A DNA stretch of 64,000 bases from Entoloma clypeatum (GCA_963565915.1 OY751485.1:2170001-2234000); one strand, 5' to 3'; counted from the stretch's first letter, positions 22,994-34,612 are shown. Numbers and translations: made by a program. Notes: generated by a model not told the origin, from the sequence alone.

Positions 22994-25900
22994 TCAACGC
23001 GATGTCCATGGCTCGCTCATACTCGTTCTCAGCTTTTTGGGCCTTCGACTCTCCGGAACCAGTTCTCTTGCGATCGAAGTGTGGTTCCGCTTGATGCCCC
23101 TTGGAGGAGGTTGCTTCATCCTTCCCGAAGTCGACGCGGGTGGACCCATGCCTCCTGCAGAGGCCTTCGCCAGGGATGATTTTGCACGTCTTCCTTCAAT
23201 ATAGTCCTCATCGTCACTGAGTTCACTTTCTGTGTATGAGGTAACGGAAAGAGTGTCCGCCTCCTTCGCCTTTCGCGCAGCAGATGCTGATGTGGAGGCT
23301 GATCCTGCCGCAGACAACGGGGCTTTAGGTGAGGTAGGCCCTCGGCCCGAACTGCGGGGGGATTCAAGACCTGTGATACTGGCCATAGAGATTTTTTGCG
23401 CCGCAGGAAGCTTTGGAACAAGGGCTTTACCATCCTCCCCGACCCGGCGCATATAATAGACTTCCTGCTCCCACATGTTAACCCCAACAAGTAGTCGCAT
23501 CACTCCAACGAGGTACGGATCAAATGCAAGAGATTCGAGGTCGTGTTCTATATCTATGGTGTCCTCTGGCGTGGCATCGCCGTGATCCAAAACCTCTTCT
23601 TCTTCAATGACTTCCCGGTCAGTAAGTGCACAGCCAGGTACCAGGAAATATATGCGTGGGCCATCCTCGTCTCGAGGTATACTGATTTTGTGATATCGGC
23701 AATTAGATCGAGTGACTGGTGAACTATACAGTAGAGCGGGGGCTTTGTGAGAAGAACCTGTCTGGTTCGAAGTACTGTGTTTTGTGACGCTGCTGGTAGA
23801 AGTTGTAGGAGCGTCATGGAGAGCAGTCGAAGGTGTCTGACGCTGCGATTGGAATGAAGAAGGTACAGGCCGGTGATGCTGGTGCTGGGGGAGGGCATGT
23901 GAGTGTTTAAGAAGTAGAGACGGTGGCTGTAATTGAGGGCGGAGAGGATTTGGCTTGCAGATCGTGGGAGATGGCTGTAGTGTGGAAAATGGATCACTTG
24001 GTGCATTGGAGATTACAGAAGATGCACGGGAGTTGCTTCTACTTTCAAAGTGGGGCACCTTTGCGGAACGGTTACCAGGGCTTGACGGACTCGAAACGTG
24101 ACGTGTGTCAATGGACTTCCGAGAACCTTGTCTGCGAACCTCCTTCTCCTTGCCCTTGCTTTTGGCACTCGATGTTTTGCTGCTTGTCCTTTTAACATCA
24201 GCTTTAGCAGTACTTTCAGCTTTCCTGATAGGCTTCGGCCGCTTCTCCGTTTTCTTCGATGGCAGTGTTGGAGTAGTCATTGTCGACAGACTGTGCTTTC
24301 GCTTCAGAGGCTGGGTCGACTTTGTCTTGATGGGACTAAGCTCATCCAAGTCAGTAAGCTCTTCAGACTCTGAGTCCTGGATGCTGATCTTGACGGCGGG
24401 TGGCTTCTTGATAATGAGTATGGATGGAAGTTCATCATCGACTCTGGAACCAGCGAGTGTGTTTGCAAAAACCGAGGCTTCGCGGTCGGGAACAGGTGAA
24501 AGAGGTGAGCTGATGAGGTGTAATTGAGTCTTATGACGGGAGATATCCATGGCAGCCTACCTGTCTGTGCACCGGTGGGTATTTCTCTTTTCATCGTTCC
24601 CTGCTTCCAGAACATGGGTGGATGGAACGGGTGGGCGAGTTTTGTCAGGAGCAATTGGTGTACCGTCGGATGTTTTCCGCAGATTGATAGAAGGACGGAC
24701 AGACGAATATTCTGGGTCCCGACTGCCAGAACTTGGCACAGTGTGGGGACCCGCGACAAATTCTGGATCTACATCGCCATCTGCGTCCATATCATCGCCT
24801 GCATCATGGGCTCTTTTTTGTTCTCGTCTCCCCTCCTTGGGACTGTTGCCGATGCCTGAAGGTTTAGCCCTTCCGTTTAGTGCCAGGGATATATATCGCA
24901 GCTCCGGGTTCTCGGCGGCCTCGTCGCCAACCAACCCATCGAGAACATTCTTATTTTCCAGGTCTTTCTCGATGGTGGAAGCAGATGACGTTGAGTTGGC
25001 TTCATCGGATACATCGTATTTTGCAACATGGAGTTCCCGTGGTGTCGAAAGGTTGTATGGATATGGATCCGAGAGCAGAACGGGATCAGTCGACTTATGC
25101 ATCACGATTCTCATGACTGCCGGTGGAGTGCTGGATGGTACATCCGTAGGCAGTGGAGACTGGGCCGTGGAAGAGGTGTGTGTAAACGTGATGCCTAAAA
25201 TGTTCAGATATGTTTAAGAAAGGTGAAAAATAATGGAAGATATTTTACCGTTTTTCCAGCCGGTGACCATGTTCCCGCTGTCTGGAAAAGTCACAGCACC
25301 GTTAATCACTGGTAGAGATGTCAGGGAGCGTGTAACTGTGGTTCCGCTGGTCTTGGATTCAATGCCCTGGTTAGCGTGAATAGACATAGCTAATTCCGGT
25401 AGTGGAGGAGATGAATTTTGGGGTTCGTCCCGACGAGAAAGGGAAGGTTGGCTCATCGAGCCGTGGTCCTGTCGGTAGTCAATTATCATCAAGAAATCCG
25501 AGCTTTTCCAAAGAAACATACGGAGGCCGTCGTATTTTCATGATGCATCTGAACCTATGTATGAGATATAAAAAAAGGCCGGAAGAGACGGGTAATAAAC
25601 TACCTGGTGAGACGATGGGACTGCAGGAGGAATTGAAACGGATGCTTCCCCATTTTCCATTCCTGAGATAAATGCACATGCCTCGTACACAGGGTGCAAA
25701 TGAGGCGTGGATAGATCAAACTCGCGGTGGCGAGAGGAGGATCGCTCGCGCAGATTCTCGATGGTATTATCCTGAGTGGGCGTGCGCATCATAATATCCT
25801 TCGCAGGACTTTTCATCGTGTCATTAACCCCGCTTTCTGCGTCTGGCGCGGCGCTCGATCTAGGAACTGGGTACAGACGCATCCCATCAGAGTTAAGGAA

Positions 25901-28900
25901 GACACTTCAAAAAAAAAGACCGACTGGTTGAACTCTCATTGACATCCGTCAGCCATGCGCCTACAGGGTTTGCCGCCTGAGAGGGGTATAGTTGATGCTT
26001 ATCACGTTTGGTGTCTGCGGCAAGAATTAAAGTCGCCCCCGAGCTGGAAAGAACGGCAACCTGCGTCGAAGCCGCACTGGAATCCTCATACATGAGGCCT
26101 AGTGATAGGTCAGCTGATGATCAGCATAGAATCAGAAATTTCTGACCGAAATCTCCGTCTTCAAACCCGTCCATGGGTTCAGTCTGTAGGCCGTCGTACA
26201 GACCATCCAGATCGAAGTTTGTTCTCTCTGGTCCGATGACGTGACGTTCTGCGCCAGTATTACGCTCGCGTTTCTCAGAAGGTTCAGAGGAATCAACGCC
26301 GATCTCAACATCCATTTGAATACCAGAAGAGACCTTCGGAATCTCCAGAAAGACATAATCTGCCGGTGTACTATCTCGGGCAAACCTCGTGAAAGAGTCA
26401 CCACCTAGTAAGAAGGGACCATCACCGGCGGAGATGAAACCATCTGCATACTTGGGAGGAGCATCCCAAGGATCATAAGAATCGGTATGTAGGCCAAATC
26501 CGGGTTGAGGCTCAAGTTCGAAAGGCTCGCTCTCGGGAGTAAATTGTTGATCAACGTAGCTTGCGGACCCTACCCATACGTCTAGTATGTCGTCTTTCGA
26601 ATGGTGTTCAGGCGACGGGGAAGACTCGCCCCGTGTGCCGATATCTTCATACTCCTGAGTGACCAGGGGGCAGGTAGGTTCTTGAACATCAAGAGACTGA
26701 TTTGCACTGGGTTCTCTCGCTACTTCCAGGGCACTTTCATTTGCCGATGCATGGTTCGGGAGTTCATCCTGGACACCAGCAGATATGACCTCGTCAGATG
26801 GCTCTAAATGATCTTCCTCCCTTAACGTATCGCCTTTGTGCGTGTCGGTAATTCCCTGGATACCAGCAAACTGATGTGGCGGTGGTTGATCGTGTAACTC
26901 AGAGGATTCATCCTCTGCGACGGTCCCGTGCCCGACGTCCTCCATGGGAATGTTGCAAGGTTCCTGGATAGTGACAAATTGGGCCAGGTTGGGTAGACCG
27001 CTAGATTCGGAGATTTCAACAGTCTCTTCAGAGATATGATCACCAACAGATCTTCCAAGAATGTTCTGAGAATCTGTAGTCTCCACTGCTCGGCTTGTCT
27101 CAGACAAGGTTGGTGGTCCAAGAGATGTTTCTTCCCTTAGATCAACGTCTATGCTCATCGCCCCGTATAGTTCCCTCTTGGGCTGGATATCCTGGATATA
27201 TGCTTCCTTTTTGAGTTGCCTGTCATCAGAAAGGGTTGGGCCATATTGATCATATATGTTGAAAGTTTCGTCAATTGAAGAGACCGCGTTCTGTGCAGAT
27301 ATCGCGGTGGTGTTGGCAGGGTGGTGTGAACTGTCTGAAGAATGTCCCGCATCCACTCGTTCTCGGCATTCCAAAAGCTCCTTCTCCGAAAGAACATAAT
27401 CTTCGACGGACTCAGCCATCTTGTCAGGCTGGTTATAGTCACCAAAGACGACTTGATGTGCCGTTTGTGCTTCACTGAACTCCGGGACTGCCTGGGCAGG
27501 AGTCTGGACCTTGACATCTCCGACAGCATTCGGTGGCTGAGCGGGAATAGTGGTAAACACCTCCAGATGCTCCCCATCAGGAGACTTCCTGAGCGTATTC
27601 TCCACAGAGCTGTTGAGTTCATTAGTGTCTCGCTGGTCTGACAACTCAACAACCCATGCACTGGACTCCACGTGACACTCCAGTGGTCCATCTTCCACCA
27701 TGTGACTCTTGACGAATTCAATGGGGTAAAGCATACTTTCAAGAGCCGGGGATGTCGCGTCCACGATCGGCATTGTGCTCTCTGATCGGGCTGCGCCGAC
27801 GTCCTCTTCCGGCTCGACGATGTCATGGGTGTTGGAGACATGACGCATAGGAGAGAAGTTTGAAGTTCCTTCCCCGGACTCAGGAGGGTTATCAATATCC
27901 ACTGGACGGTGAGAGTGCAGGGGAGAAGCTGTAAAGGATGATAAATTAAACCATGAACATCAAGCAAAAGGACACCAACAAGTTGTTCTATCTGAGTGTG
28001 TCTCTTCCGCTTCGTCGTCGATAGTAACAATGCCTTGTGAGTTCTCGAAAGTATCCGATTGCTCGAGTTGGCTTCGCCCACGAGGTTCTGACATGGTGCT
28101 ATCATCGTCATATAACCCAAGGTGATTGACATCGTAATGGCCGTCCGGTTGAATCCGAACGCCACCGCTTGAGTGATAATCTTCAGCATATGTCCTGGGG
28201 CCAGACCAAGGATCAGGAATATCGACGGGGAGGTCTACTTGGGATGCATCAAGTTCATCATGTGGATGACGGAAAGCTGAAAATATATTGTATGAAAATT
28301 AGTTGCGGTGGAATGAAGGAGAAAACTGACATGTATCCTTGGCCGGGGGCTGCACAACTTCTGCTTCCAAATCTTCGGTGTCAGCATTGACTCTCTCAAC
28401 ATCGACAGTGTTCACGGAAGAACAGCCTTCATCCTCGAATGTATCCATAGAATGACTTTCATCACTCTCTTCCACATCATAGCCATGGGACGAAAAGCGA
28501 ATTTCATCATCGATACCATTTATGGGAGGCGCTTCCTGGGTTTCACCCTCGACTTCTTCATATTCGATGGGTTGAGAGGGAGGGTGGTCTTCATGCTCAA
28601 ACATTGACGTATATTGAAGTTCCTCGGTTTCGTTCCCAGTCTGCTCGGAATAGTCTTCGCGCGCCAAGCCACGTCCTGCATCATCAGACGTATAACCAGG
28701 CTGCGTTATAGTATGAGGATGAAGATGAGCGATATGAGAATTAACACCGTCAGGAATGAGGATAGACCCCTGATCCTCTTGACCAAGGCGTTCAGGTTCT
28801 TCGTCAATCGGATCATGGACGTTGGGCTCTTCATCTTCATGTTCATTCTCCCCATTGTCGGAGACATTGACGATACCCGCCGTCTCCGTAAACCGACCCG

Positions 28901-29651
28901 ATGAATAGCGATTTCCAACGTCGTAGTCTCGTCCATGTCCCTCTGCGTCTTGGTAGACGACACCTGTCGATTCCTTCTTCTCCGCGAACCGACCCGGTAG
29001 ATAATGATTTTCGTAGCCGCCTTCGTAATCCCGTTCATGCTCCTCTGCTTCATACTCCTCTTCAACGTCTTCAACATCATCCTCATAATCGTAAACGTCA
29101 GTTTCCAACCGGGCTTTCTCGTGGCGCATGAGAGCCTGCGCAGAACTTTCTCCATTATCCCAAGGCTGCTGCTCCGCTTCCTCTTCACTCTCCTCATCCC
29201 ACTCCGCTGATCCGCCTTCATCGTCACTCTCCTCATCACTCTCGTCTTCCGAGGCCGAGTCAATCTCAATTGGCTGACTTCTGTCGCCAGTTCCGAGTCC
29301 GGGACCGTCCCTGGGGTCACGGGCCTTTCCTTTGCCAATCGCACGTCGCGCGTGGATTTCAGCGAAAGAATCCTCGAACTCCTCCTCGTTAGTGCTGTCT
29401 TCATCTTGAAGCAGCTGGGAAGCCACGCGCTCACCCTCGTCGGAAGATCCATCCGAGCCGGGGGAATGTGGTTCCGGAATCTGTTCGCCATCGTCTACTT
29501 GGCCAAGGGCTTGCCTGAGGGCTCCTGTGATGCCACCAATCCACGCGTCAAACTCGGACTGCGTAAATTTGTCATATGGGTTATGAATCGGCGGGCGAGA
29601 CGGCTTTAGAGAGAGTCCGGGACTCGTCGAAACTTCGAATGGGGCGGCCAT
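22994..29651 (-). CDS. Large acidic Ser-rich protein, probably nuclear (unassigned)
   Basis: I do not recognise this gene. Nine exons (29651-28331, 28276-27980, 27928-26147, 26098-25934, 25866-25604, 25554-25522, 25468-25249, 25194-24561, 24509-22994) sum to 2076 residues with every junction in frame. Start ATG 29651 (MAAPFEVST). The N-terminal 400 residues contain one short ordered-looking block (YDKFTQSEFDAWIGG...) and then long runs of Glu/Asp with Ser. The middle is low-complexity acidic. The last third is basic and Ser/Pro-rich with KRK and RRPKK clusters, but holds a compact conserved-looking block: CRYHKISIPRDEDGPRIYFL, VPGCALTDREVIEEEE, then DPYLVGVMRLLVGVNMWEQE. That block is the best handle for a family search. 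It may be a chromatin, DNA-repair or nuclear-structure factor; that is only a guess. Confidence 0.72.
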
Positions 29652-29736
29652 AACAAGGGGACGAGCAATGGCGAGACAAAAAGGCCACATGACGCATGCA
29701 AAGCACGTGTCTCGTATTATGTAATGCATCAGATCT
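29652..29736. promoter_or_regulatory. Very short divergent promoter
   Basis: Only 85 bp separates the start codons of the large acidic protein and the IMPACT-domain protein, so the two genes must share or overlap promoters. No element can be named. Confidence 0.45.
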
Positions 29737-30445
29737 ATGTCCACAACTCACTGTACCAATTTCGTTCAACCAACCGCCACCTCGCAAGAGATTAGGGACA
29801 GGGGCTCTATTTTCGTGGCAAACATCTACCCAGCGACTCTCCCAGCCCTTGCGCGGAAGCAAGTCAATCATTTAAAACACGCCGTGCATGGTAACAAGCC
29901 AGCCTCTCATGAAATCGCAGCATGGAGATGCATGGTACTCAAGCACGGCCGCACGGGTCTGGAAGGACCCGACGATTTCGAGCTCATTTCCAGAAGCGAT
30001 GATGATGGAGAACAGTGGGCTGGCGCCAGAGTTTTGAAGGTAATGCAGGCACATGCAGTCATCGACGCCGTGGTAGTCGTTAGTCGATGGTAAGCTGCAA
30101 TCTCTCGAGACCTACACTATATCTTTTATCTATTGCAGGTTTGGTGACACACTAATAGGCCCCTCTCGTTTCACTCACATCGAGAAATGTGCATCAGAAG
30201 TCTGTCAGGAATTCAAGCGCCTCGAGGAGCTCAAAGAATGCCTTGTTACCCTGGGAAGACTAGATACTTTGTTGGCTGGACTTCGTGACGAGTATGATGG
30301 CGGTGTTGGCCAGGCGACGCTACCGAAGGCAGTCCCCAGAGATTATACCAAACTTGATCTTGTGAAAGCGAAGCGCCTCGTGAAAGCACGCGAAAACGCT
30401 ATAAAGAGTGTTCAATCCTTGCTCGCAAAGCGCCCCGAACTTTGA
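29737..30445 (+). CDS. IMPACT (UPF0029) domain protein
   Basis: Protein built mainly of the IMPACT N-terminal domain found in Yih1/IMPACT (regulators of the Gcn2 kinase) and bacterial YigZ. Exons 29737-30089 and 30139-30445 give 219 residues. Domain blocks: FVANIYPATLPALARKQVNH at the start, HEIAAWRCMVLKHG, DDDGEQWAGARVLKVMQAH (the DDGE-GA motif), and VVVVSRWFGDTLIGPSRFTH spliced at W (TG|G), then HIEKCASEV. The C-terminal part is helical and basic. There is no N-terminal RWD domain, so this is not a full Yih1 orthologue and may belong to a fungal IMPACT-only subgroup. Confidence 0.88.
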
Positions 30446-30833
30446 ACAGTGGACATTTCCTTCAGCAAGCAGGTGCTGTTACTTGCTACTTAATCAACAT
30501 CTGACCCTGACTGACAGCACTTCCAACGTAGTGTTTCTCATTATATGCCTTCGAGGATCGAACTGGCCTTGCAGCTAGCGATATGAACAACGAGCTTTTG
30601 CTCAGAAGGCGCACATGTCGACCCTGTTCGCGTCCCAACGCCAGTTCGCCTCAAAGAGATCGTACGTCGACACGACAGACAACACGATGCGGGACATCCT
30701 TAGGCTGGACATGCTTCTTGACAATAGCGGGGTACTTGAAATCCTCCTGACAGTGACTCGGGAAATGACAAGCTTTGATCGTACCTGGCTCCCCTCAAAA
30801 TCATCAATACAGCATTATTTTCCGGTTCGTTTA
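30446..30833. other. Intergenic DNA next to MITE
   Basis: About 390 bp downstream of the IMPACT gene. A frame that starts at ATG 30615 runs into the adjacent MITE (83 residues) and is not supported as a gene. The TA at 30832-30833 is one copy of the presumed target duplication. Confidence 0.45.
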
Positions 30834-30858
30834 CTATGGGTGACCGGGTGTTGCAAAA
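30834..30858 (+). repeat. MITE left terminal inverted repeat
   Basis: 25 bp starting CTATGGGTGACCGGG; exact inverse of the right end, followed by unrelated interior DNA. Confidence 0.88.
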
Positions 30859-31479
30859 CTTTTTAAAGAGGGCTTATCGTGCTACATCCACTGCCTCAAA
30901 TGACTTGATTCTTTTACCGTCGTACAGCCTGGCTTTCTGGCTTTAATTGTCTCCACTTGATCTTGAGGATATGTGGCAAGGAAAAATAACTGGAGCGGGA
31001 GGAAATTGGCACACCATTTTCACTAGGTTGTGCAAAATATGTCACACTCGGGTCACATCACAATTTACGTCTCCGCCCTGCAGAGCCTCCTGCCTCTTTG
31101 GGGGAGGTCCTGTCGGAGTTCGAACCATACGACGCTCGATGAGTTTTGTTGTCACGCTCAAGATTCGACGAGTGTCCACGTCTTGTATACCTCATGTTTC
31201 TGTCCCGGAGAAATTGTTTTAAGGATGGATAACAATAAAACATATCATATCCCGAAGGATGAAGGTGCCCGCTCAAACATCAATTTTACCAAGATAGAAC
31301 AAGCTCGAAAATCGTGGTTTTTCATGGTTTTTCAGCTCTGATTTCATTGAGGGACAGGAATGTCATGTTTCGAAGTTACAGTGGTCTCCTAAAGTGCCTA
31401 AAGATTCCCGATCTATGAGACATCAGTTGCTCAAGATGCGGGAATGCGCCCATCGGAGAAATTTTGCATAACTAGGTGA

Positions 31480-31504
31480 TTTTGCAACACCCGGTCACCC
31501 ATAG
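31480..31504 (-). repeat. MITE right terminal inverted repeat
   Basis: 25 bp ending CCCGGTCACCCATAG; exact inverse of the left end. Confidence 0.88.
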
Positions 31505-31506
31505 TA

Positions 31507-31840
31507 TCGGCGCTTCTTGTATTTTCAAGGGTCTCAGCCGGGAACGCCGGGAAAGGCCCCAGTCATAAGGTTCTATATTTCATCAGATCAGTCAAGTGCT
31601 ATAAGTATGCCCTTACAATGAATATCGCATGCCCTATGTACGATCACGGAACCATCAACTAGTGACATTTGACGCTACCACCCGCCATCCCCACTGGAGA
31701 TTCTTCAATTTCGTCGTGCTGCATACTTCCACGAGAGAACCCGTACCCATCCCCTCTCGTGCCATATGTACATTCTCTTGCAGTCTACCTTTGATATAGT
31801 TTGATTAATAGATTCTGGTGTTCCTCAACACTCCCCCACG
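31507..31840 (-). mobile_element. Possible Ty1/copia LTR end with polypurine tract
   Basis: Read on the minus strand, bases 31840-31831 give CGTGGGGGAG, a polypurine-tract-like run, followed directly at 31830 by TGTTGAGGAACACCAG. Copia-type elements typically have a G-rich tract of this kind immediately before an LTR starting TGTTGAGG. The LTR would run down towards the MITE, and its far end is not defined; the MITE may have inserted into it. No reverse transcriptase or integrase coding is nearby, so at most this is a solo or decayed fragment. Confidence 0.32.
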
Positions 31841-32107
31841 ATCTCAAGACGTGTATCATACATGTGTGTAAAGCATCCTATCATACACCATTGGACAACC
31901 GCGGCACAGTTTCCAACTAAACCCCCTCATCCGAGAGTGAAAACTATGTATTCAAGATAAGATGCATTTTTGGATCACCCATATCGTTGCCCTGATAATG
32001 CAGGAGAATCCGTAGCCCATCCAAGGCTGTAGGTAAGTCAACATTACGGGTATCGTAGAATATGTCGTCTTGCGGCAGTCTAAGTAGTACGAGGCCGATT
32101 CTAGTCA
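31841..32107. other. RER1 downstream region
   Basis: About 270 bp between the LTR-like sequence and the RER1 stop codon, presumably including the RER1 3' UTR. Nothing else supported. Confidence 0.4.
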
Positions 32108-33008
32108 TCACTTCTTCCCATACCGCGCCTTGCGGCCGATGTCGAACGGAACGTACTTGTACTTGATCATGTGCCTGGAAAACACAAGGATGAGGATGGT
32201 AACAAAACGTAAAGATGACGAAGACGAACTGAATCTGCCTTCTCATGGTCAAAGCAAAAAGGACAAAAAAGTACATGACGAGGATGGGCCAGTACACGGG
32301 TACGTCAAACACTTCGGATACTGTGCACACCAAGGCAATTAGGGTGGCGCGCGTCGACGACAGCCTATGCTCACGTTCAAAAGACGTAAGGTACAGGTGT
32401 ACTCAAAAAAGAGTTGGACTGACCAGAATTGCCATTCCGGCAAACGTCGGACAAAAGGACGGAACTCGTCGTCGCGCTGGCTGGGAAGGGGGCTGGTAGC
32501 GCCTGCATCGACTCCTTCTTCGATTTCATCTGCCACAAGGTCATCCTGGAAAGAGGGGTCGAATCTAGGCTGCAGGAAAGCCAGCAGAAGGTTAAGAAGG
32601 TATATAGCATGAGCGTCTAATGGAGGCACGTTACTATGGGATACTGGAGTGAGGGTTGTACTTACAGCATACTTTGCAAATTGAACGAGAGAAAGCATGT
32701 TAGTATTTTGAACTTGTCCTAGCACGGAACGAGCTAACCTATATACCACTGTAAAATGTTGATTAGGAATGAAGACATTGACTGGAGCAGAAACTTACGC
32801 CTTGAGCGAGAACAATCCGCAGGAAAAACACGACGAGTAAGCCAGCAGTCACGAGCCAGCGGTGAAGGACATGGGGGGTCCAGCGATCCAGAAACTGTTG
32901 GTACTGGCGTTGTATCCTGGAGTACTGGAGCAAGATACTTTGGAGGGGCGACGAGTCGATGCTAGAGTCAGAGAAACCGGTGGACGAAGGCTCGCTAGAG
33001 GACATCAT
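32108..33008 (-). CDS. RER1: ER retrieval receptor Rer1
   Basis: Golgi membrane protein that returns ER membrane proteins lost to the Golgi, by COPI transport. Exons 33008-32799, 32748-32739, 32671-32666, 32616-32424, 32364-32230 and 32174-32108 give 206 residues. Four hydrophobic segments are visible, with family blocks [74 protein letters not shown] and the C-terminal [20 protein letters not shown]. The conserved WYIVCYA stretch is encoded by two consecutive micro-exons of 10 and 6 nt. MM at 33008/33005 is the natural start. The divergent kinase gene starts only 41 bp away. Confidence 0.96.
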
Positions 33009-33049
33009 GGTTGGTGGTGAAGTCGTGACGTGGTCACGCACGTGTCACG
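33009..33049. promoter_or_regulatory. 41 bp divergent start-to-start spacer
   Basis: Start codons of RER1 (minus, 33008) and the glycerate-kinase-like gene (plus, 33050) are separated by 41 bp containing CGTGACGTGGTCACGCACGTG-like GC-rich sequence, including TGACGTGGTCACG, which is close to a palindrome, and an E-box CACGTG. The 5' leaders of the two genes must overlap the opposite gene or be very short. Confidence 0.45.
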
Positions 33050-34034
33050 ATGGACCAGCTCGTAATTGCGCACATCGCCGTCCAGCTTCAAGATCACAGG
33101 GCGCGCCCACTTTTCGTCGCCATCCAGGGGCCCCAGGGCTCAGGAAAGTCGTATCTTTCCGCTCAGCTCAAAAGTCAACTATCCGAGCCACCCTATTCAC
33201 TGAACGTTGCAGTGATCTCAATCGATGATCTCTACCTTCGACACCATGAGCTTGCCGCTCTAGCAGCACAAGGCCCGTTAAATCCGCTCTGGGCTGGGCG
33301 CGGTCAACCTGGAACACATGATGTCGACCTCGGAATAACCATTCTACGAGCTTTGCGGTCCCAGGAGAAAAGCGTCGAACTGCCAGTCTTCGACAAGAGC
33401 CTATTTGACGGAAAGGGAGACCGCTTGTCTCATGGTTCCACAATCTATCCCCCAATAGATGTCGTCATATTTGAGGGCTGGTGTGTCGGATTCTGTCCCA
33501 TCTCCCATGAGGAGCTTGACAAAAGATGGGACGGTATTTGGAGAGAGGAGTGTCGAAAGCTTTCCCTTTCAAAATTGTGCGAAAAAAGTGACCTCGGGAG
33601 GATAAACGAAGTATTAAAACGCTACACGGAGATGTGGTCATATATCGATGTTTTCATACAGGCCAGTCCAGTTTCGAAAGTTTGTGACGTTTCATCAATT
33701 TCCTCATAGATCAAACCTGTGTCATTTGAGCGCCACGATTCCGATTACTCTATCATTTATCGATGGCGTTTGGAACAAGAGCAATACATGAAAGCTTCCA
33801 GTGGTGGCAGAGGGATGTCTGACGACGCGGTAAAGGCGTGAGTTACCGCAGACTTTGTATTCATCCAGGGCACCATGCATCTGAATCCGTAGGTTTGTCG
33901 ACCGATACATCCCAGGCTACGTTTTCTTTGGTGATTTCTGCCCTGGTCCCTCTCATCAGCCTCATTGGATCGGAAAGAGCCTGAGATTATTCGTTGCCGA
34001 GGACAGGCGATTAGTCGACACGGAGATATTTTAG
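33050..34034 (+). CDS. TDA10: P-loop kinase, Tda10/D-glycerate 3-kinase-like
   Basis: ATP-dependent small-molecule kinase related to yeast Tda10 and plant D-glycerate 3-kinase. Exons 33050-33661, 33710-33837 and 33893-34034 give 293 residues, close to Tda10. Walker A is FVAIQGPQGSGKSYLSAQL; then VISIDDLYL (Walker B-like DD), NPLWAGRGQPGTHD, LPVFDKSLFDGKGDR, DVVIFEGWCVGF, and the C-terminal IIYRWRLEQEQYM and GMSDDAVKAFVDRYIPGY, all family landmarks. The first intron must be placed either with a GC donor (CAG|GCCAGT, 48 nt), giving the conserved FIQIKPVS, or with a GT donor 12 nt later and an unusually short 36 nt intron; I prefer the former. Divergent from RER1. Confidence 0.9.
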
Positions 34035-34612
34035 AGTCTTTCTTTTCCTCGACAAAACATCGAGGAAGATATCATGCCACTCAGGTACGCACTTGTGTTG
34101 TCACCAGAGTCTTGACTATCTTTTCGCTCATCGAGTACCCTCAGCTGAAAAGCAAATCCTGAAGCATTGAATAAACATCTGTTCTATCGTTGTCCCATGA
34201 AACGCTTTGATAGCACCGAGCCTTGACATTTCTCCGCAACCTTGTGGACATCGGCCGAACTGTCTGCCTCGCCTTTTACTCTGGAACTCAGGGGTGCAAA
34301 GACGGACAATATTGAAGTATGCGGATTTAACACGATGTGATCCCCTTTGACGCCTGATCAATGATCATAGTATATTATCAACTCGTTACTAGCGCATTTT
34401 CATGACTCATTGAAATCATTGCCTCGAGGAAGGATTCTTGTTCAGTGAGAATGCATTGCTGATCCCTTTTCATGAACAGGTGGGGGTTCTTATCAGGGGG
34501 GTTCTTATCGGCATCGTTATCAAGATACCATGACATCTAAATAACACACTGCTCTTGCTCTTGCCAGTGACTTTCAAAGTTAACTTGGTTATCGGCAAAC
34601 TACTAGGTGCTC
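34035..34612. other. Intergenic region
   Basis: 578 bp between the kinase gene and the acetyltransferase pseudogene. It contains a direct repeat of GGGGGTTCTTATC at about 34481-34510. Nothing else supported. Confidence 0.45.

Larger units (their letters stand above)
30834..31504. mobile_element. MITE, 671 bp, TA target duplication (Tc1/mariner-like)
   Basis: The element begins CTATGGGTGACCGGGTG at 30834 and ends with its exact reverse complement at 31504. The perfect terminal inverted repeats are 25 bp (30834-30858 and 31480-31504) and are flanked by TA at 30832-30833 and 31505-31506, the target duplication of Tc1/mariner-superfamily elements. The interior has no transposase motif and only short open frames, so it is non-autonomous. 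Perfect repeats suggest a fairly recent insertion. Confidence 0.85.

Noticed and set aside
23232..24527. Several plus-strand frames opposite the 3' exon of the large gene
   Set aside because: Antisense shadows of a low-complexity coding exon.
27155..28189. 344-codon frame inside the large acidic gene
   Set aside because: A different frame of the same exons; it lacks an ATG start and crosses introns.
28706..29491. 261-codon frame inside the large acidic gene
   Set aside because: A shadow frame produced by the repetitive GA-rich coding sequence of the real gene.
30615..30866. 83-codon frame ending inside the MITE
   Set aside because: It runs across the insertion boundary and has no conserved motif.
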